A stretch of DNA of 64,000 nt from Brachypterus glaber (GCA_958510825.1 OY294044.1:68552357-68616356), one strand, 5' to 3'; shown: positions 1 through 10,133, counted from the stretch's first letter. Translations and numbers: made by a program. The notes: generated by a model not told the origin, from the sequence alone.

Positions 1-440
1 GATAAACATGATCAAAGAAAGGTTAATAATACTATAAAGATTACATGCGGTACGATGCTATCGCAAAAAAAAAAATTGGCCGCCACAATATTTTCCCGGT
101 TGCGTTGGAACCTAATTGTAACATTTTCTTGAGAATGGTTTGACTGTTTCGGAATTGCATTTAAAAAAAATACCCAGTAAAACACGCGATCTCAATAGAG
201 AAAATGTATTTACAGTGGCCGATTTATCATTAGAAGCTTAGTGACTGTGCCAAGTTTAAAATTTTTAAATAACGGCTTTTTTAAGATACTTAAAAAAAAT
301 TGACGCCATCTTCAAGGAGCTCTAGCTCCCCTAGGAAGTGGTTTTGAATTATGGCCATTTAGGTTAAATCACTATAAAATCACGTCTAGTATCTGGGGTT
401 TCCATTTGACAGGAGAGTTTAGTAAATAAAAAGCAACATA
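1..440. other. AT-rich stretch, no gene seen
   Basis: No coding frame, RNA gene or paired repeat was recognised here. Only short homopolymer A and T tracts are seen. Confidence 0.6.
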
Positions 441-562
441 TTGCTAAATGCAATAGTGGCACAACTCAATTTTTTTTAAATTTCTATTAGAAATCCTATA
501 AATTATATGGTATAATGCCAAATTTTAAAAGATTTTGAGTTATGCCACTATTGCATTTAGTA
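441..562. repeat. Short foldback, 29-bp arms
   Basis: The left arm (441-469) starts TTGCTAAATGCAATAGTGG and the right arm (534-562) is its near-perfect reverse complement, enclosing about 64 AT-rich bases. No protein frame is present. It could be a very short MITE or a decayed one. No clear target duplication was found. Confidence 0.6.
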
Positions 563-1722
563 AGCGACACAATCTTTGTAATTTTGTTTTTGATATTGGT
601 CTTTGGTTTTTTGTTTTTTGTTTTTTTTTTGTGTTTTTTTTTTGTTTTTTTTTTTGTTTTGGTTTTTATTTATGGCGTGGTCCATTGAAATTCGTCCAGC
701 ATAGGGCGCTCGACTATTTTTAAATTCATAATTTTTTGCCAGCTGTTTACCCTGTATATGTGTACTCTAAACCCAATTTAATAAAATTTTTATATTACTT
801 CGTTTGGGGGTGGCCACTCTCCCAAATTTGATTTTTTCTGATTTTTGCATGTTGGGAAACTTGATATTTCTTGGTTCTTAAAAGAGATAGTGATATGGAA
901 CAAAAGTCATTTTTTTAGGCAACTATTGGGCTACCTTTTTGTCTAAAACACTTTTTCCCCAAAAAGTTTAAAATAGGTTAAAATGGCATCCAAAGTTTTA
1001 CATAAAATTCAACAAAATCACGACTTTTAAATTTCAATATTTTTTTATAGGGTTGAATTAGGGGTTGAATTTTTTTTGTAGAAAAAATATAAGTAGGGGT
1101 GGGTTTGGAGGTAAAAAAAAATATTTTTTGGATCTAAGCGAGTACACCTTTAAATTTTCCGCTAGGTTGTCCTGAACACGAAAATAATATTTTTTTTGAA
1201 AATCGAATACGATTTCGGACGGAACCGGCCGAAAAAGTGGACTCAGCCAAAAATATCAAATCTTTAGGGTTTTTGGTTATAAATGGGTTGTGACAGACCT
1301 CTGGTTGAGTCAGTGTCATGGCAAAAGTTTTATATCCCTGGACTATAATAACAGTATGTGATCGGTGATAGGACCTATTAGTACTTAGCCATTGATATGA
1401 TCGTTTTAAGTTTGGAATGAGGAAGAAGCAAGTAAAAAGTATCTTATTTAATCGGCGATGCTCTATCGCTGACGAACTCGTTTGCAGCAAATTGCTAGAA
1501 GTTCAATATTACGGTATCTTATTTTTAATATCAAAGTTACTTCAAGTAGTATACCCATAATTAGGGTTAGATTTTCCATTAGGCAACAGGATTGTGTCGT
1601 GCATAGCGATTTTTAAATGTTTACTGAGTATCCATTTTCACAAAACGTTCCATTTTTAGGAAAAAATTGGCCCTTGTTTAGCAAAGAAGTCCCATATTTA
1701 CAAGAAAGTTTATAAGCAGTTA
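563..1722. other. T-rich and AT-rich stretch, no gene
   Basis: Bases 590-670 are an almost pure T tract with scattered G. Open frames in this stretch are low-complexity translations (F/V-rich) and are not accepted as genes. Nothing else was recognised up to the MITE at 1723. Confidence 0.6.
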
Positions 1723-2239
1723 CACTGAGAAAAATGACTTTCTTGGCTCAAAGTAGTCAACACTCTTGGCAGTTATTCTTTTAGCTTAAAAGATGTGTAT
1801 CTTCAAATAAAAGTATTTATCTTGTCCCAAGAAAAGTGTCGCTTTTGAAATATTTTTAAAATTCTCTTGGACCTGGCGTATTTGAGGCAAAAACCGTTTA
1901 TCTTGTTTTAAGACTGTTAAAAATTAAATAATTTTAAATACTTTGGCCTAAAAAAATTTCTTTTGAGACAAGGCCACTTGCATTTCACACAAAATCAAAG
2001 AATTTTAAGTTAAAGAATCAGAAAGATCTTGGAATCATGTAGAGCACTGGATAGGCAGGTTTGGTAGGGTGGGTAGGTAGTCTACACACTACACAAAGTT
2101 CCTGCAGAACCACTCAAACCTACCTATCTAGTGCTGTAGCATCATGTTAAGAGAAGGCGCTTTTGGGCGTATTCAAGAGTGCGAAGTAATTGGCCTAATT
2201 TCATTTGCCATTACCGCAAAGGATCCTTTTTTTTTAGTG
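1723..2239 (+). mobile_element. TA-flanked MITE, family M1, copy 1
   Basis: The ends read CACTGAGAAAAA and (inverted) CACTAAAAAAAAA, and both sides are bordered by TA, as in Tc1/mariner-type insertion. The same sequence recurs at 37952-38308 and, inverted, at 6893-7672; shared motifs include CTTGGCTCAAAGTAGTCAAC and TTATCTTGTCCCAAGAAAAG. There is no coding capacity. This copy is longer than the 357-bp copy because it keeps a central segment missing there and carries a hAT-like insertion at 2040-2138. Confidence 0.8.
2040..2138. mobile_element. 99-bp hAT-like MITE nested in M1 copy 1
   Basis: The terminal inverted repeats are about 24 bp: TAGAGCACTGGATAGGCAGG on the left against TACAGCACTAGATAGGTAGG on the right. 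They are bordered by 8-bp direct repeats GAATCATG (2032-2039) and GCATCATG (2139-2146), one mismatch. An 8-bp duplication and TAGAG-type ends are hallmarks of hAT elements. The M1 copy at 6893-7672 has the uninterrupted TTCATGTTAAGAG sequence, confirming the insertion. Too short to encode anything. Confidence 0.75.
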
Positions 2240-2689
2240 TAGGAATTTTTACTGGGTATACACTTTTGTAAAACGTCCTATTTTAATAAAAAAGTAGGCC
2301 CATATTTATCGAAAAAGGCCTATTTTGACATTTTTTTTTACAAGAAAGGCTTCCCAGTGACGGTCTGTCGGCTGTCACTTCAAGTGACTCACTTGGTATC
2401 GTGAACTTGGACTTTTGGTATCCACTCTGCAGATCTGATAGGCTTATGAATCCTTACAAAACTATCCGTTAAAAAATGACAGTCGTGATTTTTTTTTATG
2501 TGCGGCAAAATCACAATTTTACGCTCCCTTGGGTGGTCGGTCAGTTGATAACCAACAAAAGAAATCTACCAGGTAATTATGCCGTTATTTAGAAGCCCCT
2601 TTTAAAAGTTAACTGCATGAAACTTATCAACCTATCAACCTTAGGTCCAAATTGTGCAATCCCAGCACTAGGTCACTCCTAGCCAGGGA
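2240..2689. other. Stretch without recognised feature
   Basis: No gene, repeat pair or RNA was identified between the M1 MITE and the LINE relic. Confidence 0.5.
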
Positions 2690-3181
2690 GTGTGCAGAAG
2701 CCTTGGAAGAGTTAGCAAGGACCAAAAACGTTCAACTGGTATGGGTACCGGGTCATAGGTGTTACAAGGAAGCAAGTAAAGACCGCTCTTGATGAGTGGC
2801 CTTATACCAAGCTAAAGGAGCAATGGAGGGCGGTCGACGGTTGCCGGCAAGCTAGGTACTTCCTGGCTGGCTCAAGCAAATCAAAGACCGACTGGTTGCT
2901 GAAGAACTGCACTCAGACAACTTGTAGGGGTCCTCATGGGCCACTGCAAGCTAAGGAAGCACCTGGCAACAATGCGGATTCTAGAGAGTCCGCTATGCCC
3001 AGAGTGCGGAGAGGATGAAACATCCTCTCATTACTTAGCCGAGTGTGTCAGATACGACAGGATCAGGTTGCAAGTCTTTGAAACTCAAAGACTCAACCAA
3101 GAGGAACTAAGAGATCTCCCCTGGGCCAATATCCTGACCTTTATTGAAAGGACGGGCAGGTTCAAGGACGACTCAAATTAG
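2690..3181 (+). pseudogene. LINE ORF2 3' end: RNase H and CCHC-like tail
   Basis: Conceptual translation gives an RNase H segment reading QLVWVPGH near 2735-2760, followed after frame changes by a C-terminal domain: 2936-3181 encodes GHCKLRKHLATM, then CPECGEDETSSHYLAEC, a cysteine-histidine motif near residues 22-35. This is typical of the end of ORF2 in R1/Jockey-related non-LTR retrotransposons. The normal GNExAD catalytic stretch after WVPGH is lost, the 5' part (endonuclease, RT) is absent, and at least one frameshift separates the pieces, so it is a dead, 5'-truncated copy. The 3' flank to about 3245 (GGGCCTGTTGTCCGGC) is probably its 3' UTR. Confidence 0.8.
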
Positions 3182-3245
3182 TGAATGGCTGGGATTGCCT
3201 GGGGTGACAAAAAGGGCCTGTTGTCCGGCTTTGGACAACCCAAAA

Positions 3246-3790
3246 ATTTACTACTACCTTAGGTCCAAATTTAAAGTTTTTTGCTCGAAGTGTTTTTGAG
3301 TTATCGTGGTCACAAATTTCCCGGAGAGACAGAAAACTCGAAAGATTTTTTTTGATAAAATGCCGAGAAACGTAAAAAAAGCAATACATTTTTAATTTTT
3401 TTTTTACTAACGCAAGACTTTCCTCGGGGAAAGTAAAACAATTTAGCGTTTTCTGTTATTAATTTAATTATGATAAAGTAAATATTTAAATAAATTAATA
3501 ATAATAATAATAATATGGAAAATACATGCAGCATAATCGTATTTTTTTAAATACTTTAAAATTAATTAATATTTATGTTTTATGAGGGAATAGTGCTTAA
3601 TTATTACAAAAAAACTGCATAATTGATGTGTTCTTTAATTCGATGGAAACTCATTTTAAATGAGAGAAATCTTGCATACGCTAATCCATTATGTCTAGTC
3701 GCATGTAATTTATCTTTGGAACATACCTACATACTTACTTTGATAAAAATATTGACGTAAATTCAAAAGAAAGTCAATAATTAATTTAAA
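3246..3790. other. AT-rich stretch with AAT microsatellite
   Basis: Bases 3300-3425 resemble repeats at 30485-30620 and 40880-40980 (TTTCCCGGAcAGAcc-type motif followed by an A/T tract), so this is probably a decayed dispersed repeat. An (AAT)n run lies at about 3494-3514. Open frames here follow repeat sequence and are not accepted as genes. Confidence 0.5.
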
Positions 3791-4397
3791 TTAAAGTATT
3801 ATTTTGTTTACTCCAAAGTTTTTTATTGATGATAAAATTTATTTAATAGCTACAATGGCGATTTCTCCCGTTAGATTAGACAGGGACAAAAGTTCTACCC
3901 ATAAAGGATAGAAGACATACATACACTCCCACTTCCACCCAACCAAACAAATTCTGTATTTGTTTTTTGTTGAACAAATACAATATTTACTTGGCCGGGC
4001 GAAAAGAGTAACTATTATATTTTTATTAAAGAAATTACTGGCGCCATCTAAATTTTAGTAGAATTATCTTATTCTACAGATTCACATTAGCTATGTTCGT
4101 TCGTGCCGCTCAGTGCTACACTTTCCGGCCAACCAAATAAATACTGTATTTGTTGTATGAAAAACAAATACAGTATTTATTTGGTTGGCTGGAAAGTGTA
4201 GCACAAATGAGATAGAGATAGGGCAGACGTCTTTTGTTTCATAATTCTAGTTGTAGAGAGCTCCATTGTTTCACTCTTAAATATTGGGTCATCTTCAGGC
4301 TAAAATAGAAAACGACCCAATATTTAAGGGTAGAAACAAATTTATTATTAAAAATGCTTTAATAAAAAACTTTGGAGTAAACAAAATAATACGTTAA
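3791..4397. repeat. Composite foldback with nested hairpins
   Basis: Outer arms 3791-3827 and 4361-4397 are inverted copies (shared core TTTGTTTACTCCAAAGTTTT). Inside are three further inverted repeats: 3936-3990 (CCAACCAAACAAATTCTG type), a near-perfect hairpin at 4113-4204, and 4276-4328 (AAATATTGGGTC with GACCCAATATTT). No protein is encoded. The first two inner hairpins are related in sequence, which suggests one MITE family landing twice inside a larger foldback. Confidence 0.65.
4113..4204. repeat. 42-bp-arm hairpin
   Basis: Arms 4113-4154 and 4163-4204 pair along 42 bp with one mismatch around an 8-nt loop. The outer end reads GTGCTACACTTTCC. It is either a minimal palindromic MITE or a source of double-stranded RNA. 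A related but decayed hairpin lies at 3936-3990. Confidence 0.7.
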
Positions 4398-4575
4398 TTT
4401 TGATTTATCAAAACTCCAATATGAGAATGGTTCTTAATCACAGTTATTATATTATTCACAGCGCCTGCGGTAGAATAATATTCTATGGTAATTTCCAATA
4501 TTCAAAAAAAAAAAATTAATTCAAAAATCGTCCTATTATCTGTGTCTGAATTACACTGCAGTGACTCATTTTAGA

Positions 4576-5145
4576 AAACTAAATTAAATTGTTTGATATT
4601 TACAAATTTAAAAGATCTATATAAAACATTTTACTATTCCTTAAAACGACTTTTGTTTGATTAACGCAGTCGTCCCTCCGAAGTGACTGATCGATTTCGT
4701 GCTTTTTAGCACTCTTCAGAGCCACATATCGGTAGTAGGGACAACTACGAAAATCAAATCCTTTCCATATATCTCTATATAGAGTTTAAAAATCGTTATA
4801 AGGAAAAGCAAAAACAGCTAGCGACATCTACTGCTAAAAGCAGGGACTGGATAAACCTATCGACAGTCCAAAAAAGGAAGCAGTTATTGGTTTCAAGAAC
4901 CTATTGCACGCTGTCGATAGGGGGCAGATTAATCAATGCCACGGTGGACATTGCCGCCAATTGAATCCTAAACGCTAGGAGGTCACCTTTTACAGTGGTA
5001 TCTGAATTAATAAACTAAATTAAATTGTTTGATATTTACAAATTTAAAAGATCTATATAAAACATTTTACTATTCCTTAAAACGACTTTTGTTTGATTAA
5101 CGCAGTCGTCCCTCCGAAGTGACTGATCGATTTCGTGCTTTTTAG
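4576..5145 (-). mobile_element. Retrozyme-like tandem unit (1.3 x 436 bp)
   Basis: A 134-bp segment occurs twice, apparently identically, at 4576-4709 and 5012-5145, giving a 436-bp period and a total of about 1.3 monomers. No protein frame is present. On the minus strand the complete monomer carries a type I hammerhead ribozyme (4674-4739); the second copy stops inside helix II, so only its 3' half remains. TTTTAGAAA occurs at both borders (4569-4577 and 5140-5148) and could be a 9-bp target duplication. Animal retrozymes are known as hammerhead-bearing, protein-less units spread through circular RNA, probably by Penelope-like enzymes; this assignment is an inference from architecture. A plain tandem duplication is the alternative. 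Confidence 0.6.
4674..4739 (-). ncRNA. Type I hammerhead ribozyme
   Basis: Read on the minus strand: helix I 5' strand GUGGCU, core CUGAAGA (fits CUGANGA), helix II GUGCU-AAAA-AGCAC, core GAAA, tiny self-complementary helix III AUCGAU, cleavage triplet AUC, then AGUCAC, which pairs with GUGGCU over 6 bp (one G-U). Beyond an internal loop, CCGA (4729-4732) pairs with UCGG (4678-4681), and CCCU/AGGG can add an outer helix. All invariant core positions are present. The predicted cut lies between plus-strand bases 4689 and 4688. Very short, palindromic helix III is known from animal hammerheads thought to act as dimers. Confidence 0.75.
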
Positions 5146-5621
5146 AAAGTATGCTAAAAAGCGAGGATCATACCAATTCGGGTACGGTTCGCATAACTCG
5201 GTCTGAGGGGCATCCCTTATACGTCCGTCCGTCCATCTGTTTTTTCAATAATTTTTCGTTTTTTAAAAAAGATCTTTTTTTTAATGTATTTTTTTTAAGT
5301 GTTTGGGAAATGTAATATACCATTTTAAATGTAATACACAGTAATACTGTGAATAATATATAATGGAATACGTAGCATTGCATATCGGCTTGTTTAAGAA
5401 TAAATCTATTTCCGTTTCATAATATTTTTAATATGACACTGAAATCAGTTTCATAATAAACTTAATTAAAGACTTTTTCTTGGGTAACGGTGAATACCAA
5501 AAGAAAATCTACTTAGTCCATAGACGATTGTCCACAGATTTTCATAATAACTCAGGAACCTATTGGAACTATTTAAATTAATTTTAATCCGTGATATACG
5601 TTATATTTTGGTTCGTATAGT

Positions 5622-6383
5622 CAGGGTGGCCCATAAATCACTTTACTATTTAAAAATTGAATAATTTTTTTTTGTCAATGGAATTTTTTTTGAACTAGGT
5701 ATGGAAAATCATGTCTTTTATATGACGTCCATTTTCCGCTTTTGTAAGCACGGGCTCTTTTTACGATATTTTCCATGACAGCTCTTAACAGGTTTGGCTC
5801 TAGCTAGGGGCATGCACCAACGTGAATTGTACCCCCTCAAGGTCACGGTTTGGTGCTGTGTAACTTTCCAAATGGTAATCGGGCTTTACTTCTGCTAGGA
5901 AAATGGCAATACAATTACAGTGAACGGCGACCGATATCGCTCAATGCTGGAAAATTTTGTGTGCTCTGCAGTGGAGGACATGCCAGAGACATGGTGGCAG
6001 CAAGATGGGGCAACTGCCCATGCGACCAGAGCCACAATGCAGCTTTTAAGGCAGATTTTCGAAGAGCGAATAATTTCGCGAAATTTGTCTTTCCATTTTC
6101 CTTCACGATCGCCCGATTTGACAGCACCCGACTTTTTTCTTTAGAGCTACCTGAAAGATCGGGTGTATGTCAAGAACCCCAGGATTATTCAACAGCAACA
6201 TGTTAGGAGCCGTCAAAATGTCGTGAAAAGAGCCCGCGCGTCATTTAAAATACATGATTTTTCATGCATAGTTCAAAAAAAAATCCATTTCCTGTACTCT
6301 ATATTGTAAAAGAAATAAAAAAAATTGAGAGACAAAAAAGTTATTCAATTTTTAAATGGTAAAGTGACTTATGGGTCACCCTG
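5622..6383 (+). mobile_element. Internally deleted mariner-like element
   Basis: Terminal inverted repeats are long: about 50 bp start CAGGGTGGCCCATAAATCAC on the left and CAGGGTGACCCATAAGTCAC (inverted) on the right, with further subterminal matching to about 5713 and from about 6250. TA follows the right end, while the left border is less clear. The 762-bp length is well short of a full element of about 1.3 kb, and the N-terminal DNA-binding part of the transposase is missing. Confidence 0.8.
5835..6245 (+). pseudogene. mariner-like transposase fragment
   Basis: Translation gives KVTVWC near 5840-5858, then VNGDRYRSML at 5920-5950, WWQQDGATAHATRAT near 5985-6030 and SPDLTAPDFFL near 6110-6144. 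These are the catalytic-domain blocks of insect mariner-family transposases, including the second aspartate (QQDGA) and the third-aspartate region (SPDLTxxDFFL). An in-frame stop follows DFFL, after which SYLKDRVYV continues the family pattern. With the helix-turn-helix half missing and stops present, it cannot make an active enzyme. The 118-aa frame at 5850-6206 is an overlapping wrong frame. Confidence 0.8.
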
Positions 6384-6892
6384 TATCATGGTTAGATACA
6401 TAACCAATATGTAACCAAAGCATCCCGAAAAGACTTGAAGACTCTGGGTCCGGGAAAAATATTTATTTGTTGTCTTGTGTAATAAATAAATTAATTAGTT
6501 TTTAAAATTATATAGTGGCCCACCTTAGGTGGGTAGCCACATTTAAATTTCTTTTTCTTAAATACTACCTATTATAGAAGACTTATAATAAGTCTTCATT
6601 TTATCTTTTGTTATGTTATTAATATATTGTGCCATATATGGTGCTGGTATTTAATACCGGGTTAAAAAATAGACACATGTCTTACTTAAAATTCAAGGTT
6701 CCCATATTTATTATATTTATTACAGTTTACTATTATACTCTTTACAGCGTGCATGCTCTAAAAGAGTATAATACGGCAGTTTAAAATTATCCAAAATCAT
6801 CAAAAACGTCCTATAGGCTTAAACATAAAAATCTTTGATACACAAACAGGGTGTCCCAGCTTAGACAGATCAATCGTTTTTTGGCGTTATTA
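6384..6892. other. AT-rich stretch; edge of a CAGGGTGTCCC repeat
   Basis: No gene. At 6847-6892 a sequence starting CAGGGTGTCCCAGCTTAGAC, including CAGATCAATCGTTTTTTGGC, matches the inverted copy at about 9380-9415. It is the end of a dispersed mariner-type repeat into which the M1 MITE copy at 6893 inserted. Confidence 0.5.
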
Positions 6893-7672
6893 CACTGAAA
6901 AAAAAGAATCTTTGCGATAATGGCATATAAAATTAGGCCAAATGCTTCACACTCTTGAATACACTCTAAATTTGTCGGTCAATCTTACAGTAGTTTTAAC
7001 TGTAATAATTAAAGCAAATTTACAATGTCAGAATGTGAATTTACAATATTTATTAAATTAACCTCAATATTGTCGGTACAATAATTTTGCATTAAAATTC
7101 ATGCATCTAGTCCAAAAAGCCGGCACTTTTTCCCGAAAATTACAAGAGCTCGTAATACTGCTTGAAATACACATTAAATTCGATGCTTAAATTACTGTGA
7201 AATCACAATTCACATTTTTACAGATAACTGTGAATTTACAGTACTGATTTAAAATTACCACTTTTTTTGCTGGCAACATATGAATTACTTTATTTGCTGT
7301 AAAATTACCATATTTGCATTTACACTGTATGTCCAAAAGCGCATTCTCTTAACATGAAAATATAATTCACTTGCCAAGATCTTGCTAATTCCTTAACTTA
7401 AAATTCTTTGATCTTGTGTGAAATGCAAGTGGTCTTGTCTCAACAGAAAAATTCTTGGGTCAAAGTATTTAAAATTATTTAATTTTTAACAAGATAAATG
7501 GTTTTTGCCTCAAATGCCCCAGGTCCAAGAGAATTTTAAAAATATTTCAAAAGCGACACTTTTCTTGGGACAAGATAAATACTTTTGTTTGAAGATAGAC
7601 ATCTTTTTATCTAAAAGAATAACTGCCAAGAGTGTTGACTACTTTAAGCCAAGAACGTAATTTTTTTCAGTG
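6893..7672 (-). mobile_element. TA-flanked MITE M1, copy 3 (inverted)
   Basis: The ends are CACTGAAAAAAAAG and TTTTTTTCAGTG, bordered by TA on both sides. Read on the minus strand it matches the M1 copies at 1723 and 37952. It is longer because another TA-flanked element sits at 6962-7327. The 62-codon frame starting at 7632 crosses the right end and is not a gene. Confidence 0.8.
6962..7327. mobile_element. Nested TA-flanked element with CACTnTAAA ends
   Basis: Flanked by TA (6960-6961 and 7328-7329), it interrupts the M1 sequence whose uninterrupted form reads GAATACGTCCAAAAGCG in other copies. Ends are CACTCTAAATTT and (inverted) CAGTGTAAATG, a short imperfect terminal repeat. Flanks are rich in TGTAAATTTAC-like motifs and the core (about 7085-7160, GCCGGCACTTTTTCCCG) is more GC-rich. 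It resembles the larger elements at 20714 and 42974 in design. No protein frame. Confidence 0.65.
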
Positions 7673-7674
7673 TA

Positions 7675-8310
7675 TTAAAGCTATCGGTATAAAATTTGTC
7701 AGTCAATATACACCCAAAACGCGATATTTGTGCCTAATTAATAGTTTTTTACTGGCTTTTATCTCTAATACATTTTTTTTAACTGTTGCTTTAAATAATA
7801 ATTTAAAAAAATTATTATAATATTTAACTATTCATTAATTTATTTAATTTGCTAAACGAATCATATTAATATTAAATTATTTTTTAATTAATTTCTTTAA
7901 AAAACTATGATTTTTTTTAAATATTTTATAAAGAACTACATGAATTTAACTTATTTTGATTGCAGTTAAGGGTTTCGCGAATTAAATATCTGGTTAAATG
8001 TCATAAATTGTCAAAATTTAATAAACTTTAACTTGGGTAAAATGCATTTAGGATTTAAACATCAAACAATATAACGTATAACACTAACGTAAAAGTATAC
8101 ATAAGTAGTAACAAAAGAGACTTAAATGAACTTTATTCAGATTAAAGTGTTAAAAAATACAGTAGTTCCATCTAGGAAATAGTTTGGAAACCCTTAATCA
8201 CAAAAGGTAACATACAAATTATTGGTATTTTAACAAAATGATAAATTAGGATAATTCCAAATGAAATTATAAAACATTTGATCAATGAATAATAATATTT
8301 TTTTCTACGA
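7675..8310. other. AT-rich stretch, nothing recognised
   Basis: No gene, RNA or paired repeat identified. Open frames are short and of low complexity. Confidence 0.5.
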
Positions 8311-8340
8311 GCGTGCGGAAAGAAGGTCTTTTCCGCACGC
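8311..8340. repeat. Small GC-rich hairpin
   Basis: GCGTGCGGAAA pairs with TTTCCGCACGC around a short loop. It stands out from the AT-rich surroundings and may be the core of an old foldback or a structured RNA. No transcription signal was found. Confidence 0.4.
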
Positions 8341-9124
8341 ATAATTATTTTTTCATATAAACAATTAGCTTGTTTATACAAACGTGTAACATTATTGGCT
8401 AAGACACTTGTTTCCATGGCGACCTATCAACATGATAGCGTCCTAAGCTAGTTTGTTCGTGTCAACTGTGTTGTCAATTTTAATTGTAAAGTTTTTATAA
8501 AAGAAAATGATGAACCTTAAAGAAGAAGATAAAAGTTACCTGAATGAATAATAGAAATGCAATTGAAAACTTCAACAAATTTATCATTATTTAATGTTTA
8601 ACCAAAAGAGAATTGGTAATATTAGATTATTTTCAATTAATGTTAAAACTGTAAACAACTTAATTCTGTCGTGTTATTCTTGTTATATTTGTTCACAAAA
8701 TAATAAAAATATTTAAATTTCTTAATTGTTAATTGTTTTTCTATTGGAAAAATATATAAAAATAACATTTATCCAATGCATACAGATAATAAGACAATTA
8801 CCAGCTTTATTTTAAATAGATAAACTCAATAATAACCCCCGCGTGTCTTTTACTTTATTGAGTGGATAATTATTTATTTTACCCACTCAACTATCACTTG
8901 TCAAATTATTTTCTTGTAAATGTCATTAAAATTTTTAATAAAAATAGAATTCCTAAGCTATTTATTGGATAAAACCTTGTATGGCACTCATGGGTAAACC
9001 GATATTGCCCTCTTACTTTACCCACTAGTACCATAAATAACTATTATTCAATTAGGTATACTTATATATAAAAGCATATTTTATTTTTAACTCGTAGAAA
9101 TTTTTTTGTTACTAACGCATGCGT
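8341..9124. other. AT-rich stretch, nothing recognised
   Basis: No coding or RNA feature and no inverted pair recognised. Confidence 0.5.
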
Positions 9125-9214
9125 AAAGAGGCTTTTCAGCACTCGATTGCTTGCCTGAATTCCGCTACGCGTCGTTCAGGCAAATGCAGTCTAGTGCGGA
9201 AAAAAACCTCTTTC
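9125..9214. repeat. Imperfect hairpin with GCCTGAA stem
   Basis: Outer arms AAAGAGGCTTTTCAGCACT (9125) and AGTGCGGAAAAAAACCTCTTT (ending 9214) pair imperfectly. An inner stem GCCTGAA/TTCAGGC closes a GC-rich loop that holds ACGCGT. Probably a short foldback element. Confidence 0.45.
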
Positions 9215-9369
9215 CATCCTTGTTAATAAAATAGCTATCTCAATTTTAGTATTTACATTAAAATTGCATATAACAGTGGTGTCAAATAAGCTATATCTCA
9301 AAACAAAAACTAGAAGAAAACTTTTGTTTATGCACAGTTATAGCTTGACTGACATACATGTTATTCCGA

Positions 9370-10000
9370 TCTCTAATAATAACGCCAAAAAACGATTGAT
9401 CTGTTTTAGCTGTATGTTTAACGAAAAAATAAGTAACTAACTTTGAAAATGATCGTATGTCTGTCCGTTTGTCCGCCTGATGTCACTTTTTTTAACACGA
9501 TAACTCAAAAACGAATTATCCGATCAACTCGAAATTTTCAGGAAAAATCAATTTCTTTCAGAGAAATATACCTGTTTTTTTTTTTTTAATATGTAATCCC
9601 TTTAAAACAATAAAGTTAATTTTTGGTTCTCGAAACGTGTAATTTTTTGCCTTTAATTGTATTTTTGTTGAAAACTGTTTCAATAAGAGTACTTTTTTAT
9701 GTGTTTTTACCTAAAAAATACTAATCTAATAATAAACTTTAACTAAATTTAAGCATCGAAAAGTTTGGGGCAAAAAAGTGATAAGATCCCCCATTTTGGA
9801 CGCTCCTGGTTAAAGTAACTATGAAAATACCATTGGCTGATAGGCCTTATTAATGATATGTCATAGGCAAAACCTCGTTGATACACAAAGGGAGTTATTA
9901 AATAAAAATCGAATTATAAGAGCCCCTTTTGTAGAGGCGTAGCTCCCTTGTGAGTCATTTTTTAACATATATTTATAGGAACTTTTTTTATGTTTTTTTA
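9370..10000. repeat. Dispersed repeat fragments
   Basis: Bases 9380-9415 are the inverse of 6855-6892. Bases 9455-9560 carry the GTCTGTCCGTTTGTCC and ACACGATAACTC motifs of family F1 (compare 15200-15300 and 63510-63590). Bases 9740-9990 are an inverted copy of the repeat at 57255-57545 (shared CCCATTTTGGACGCTCC-side motif, TAGGCCTTATTAATG and GGAGCTACGCCC). No intact coding sequence. Confidence 0.55.
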
Positions 10001-10133
10001 TGTAGAATTATGTACCTCTTAAAAGAATGGCATCTATTTTAAAATCATTCTGTATGTTATTAGAGGCTTAATTTCTTTTTAGTTTATTTGTGGATGTTTT
10101 GCCGGGATCTCAAGTTTTATCTTCTTGTAAATA

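Larger units (their letters stand above)
4449..5395 (-). mobile_element. Dispersed repeat F1, copy a, interrupted
   Basis: The left end (TATTATTCACAGCGCCTGCG) and right end (CTGTGAATAATATATAATGG) match, in inverted orientation, the ends of the F1 repeats at 14897-15407 and 62998-63712. The GTCCGTCCGTCCATC motif at about 5220 is also shared. Terminal TATTATTCACAG / CTGTGAATAATA pairs suggest a foldback DNA element. Its middle is filled by other repeats, including the retrozyme-like unit at 4576-5145. Bases 5146-5225 recur inverted at 20150-20235. Confidence 0.6.

Noticed and set aside
535..723. 62-codon ORF rich in F and V
   Set aside because: It translates a T-rich low-complexity tract; no start context or motif.
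1134..1490. 118-codon minus-strand ORF
   Set aside because: No domain recognised, atypical composition, no flanking splice or promoter signal; most likely a chance frame.
4576..5145. 134-bp direct repeats considered as LTRs of a TRIM element
   Set aside because: No TG...CA ends, no primer-binding site after the left repeat, and the second repeat ends inside the hammerhead; a 436-bp tandem monomer explains it better.
5850..6206. 118-codon ORF over the mariner relic
   Set aside because: It is an out-of-frame shadow of the transposase fragment that reads VNGDRYRSML in another frame.
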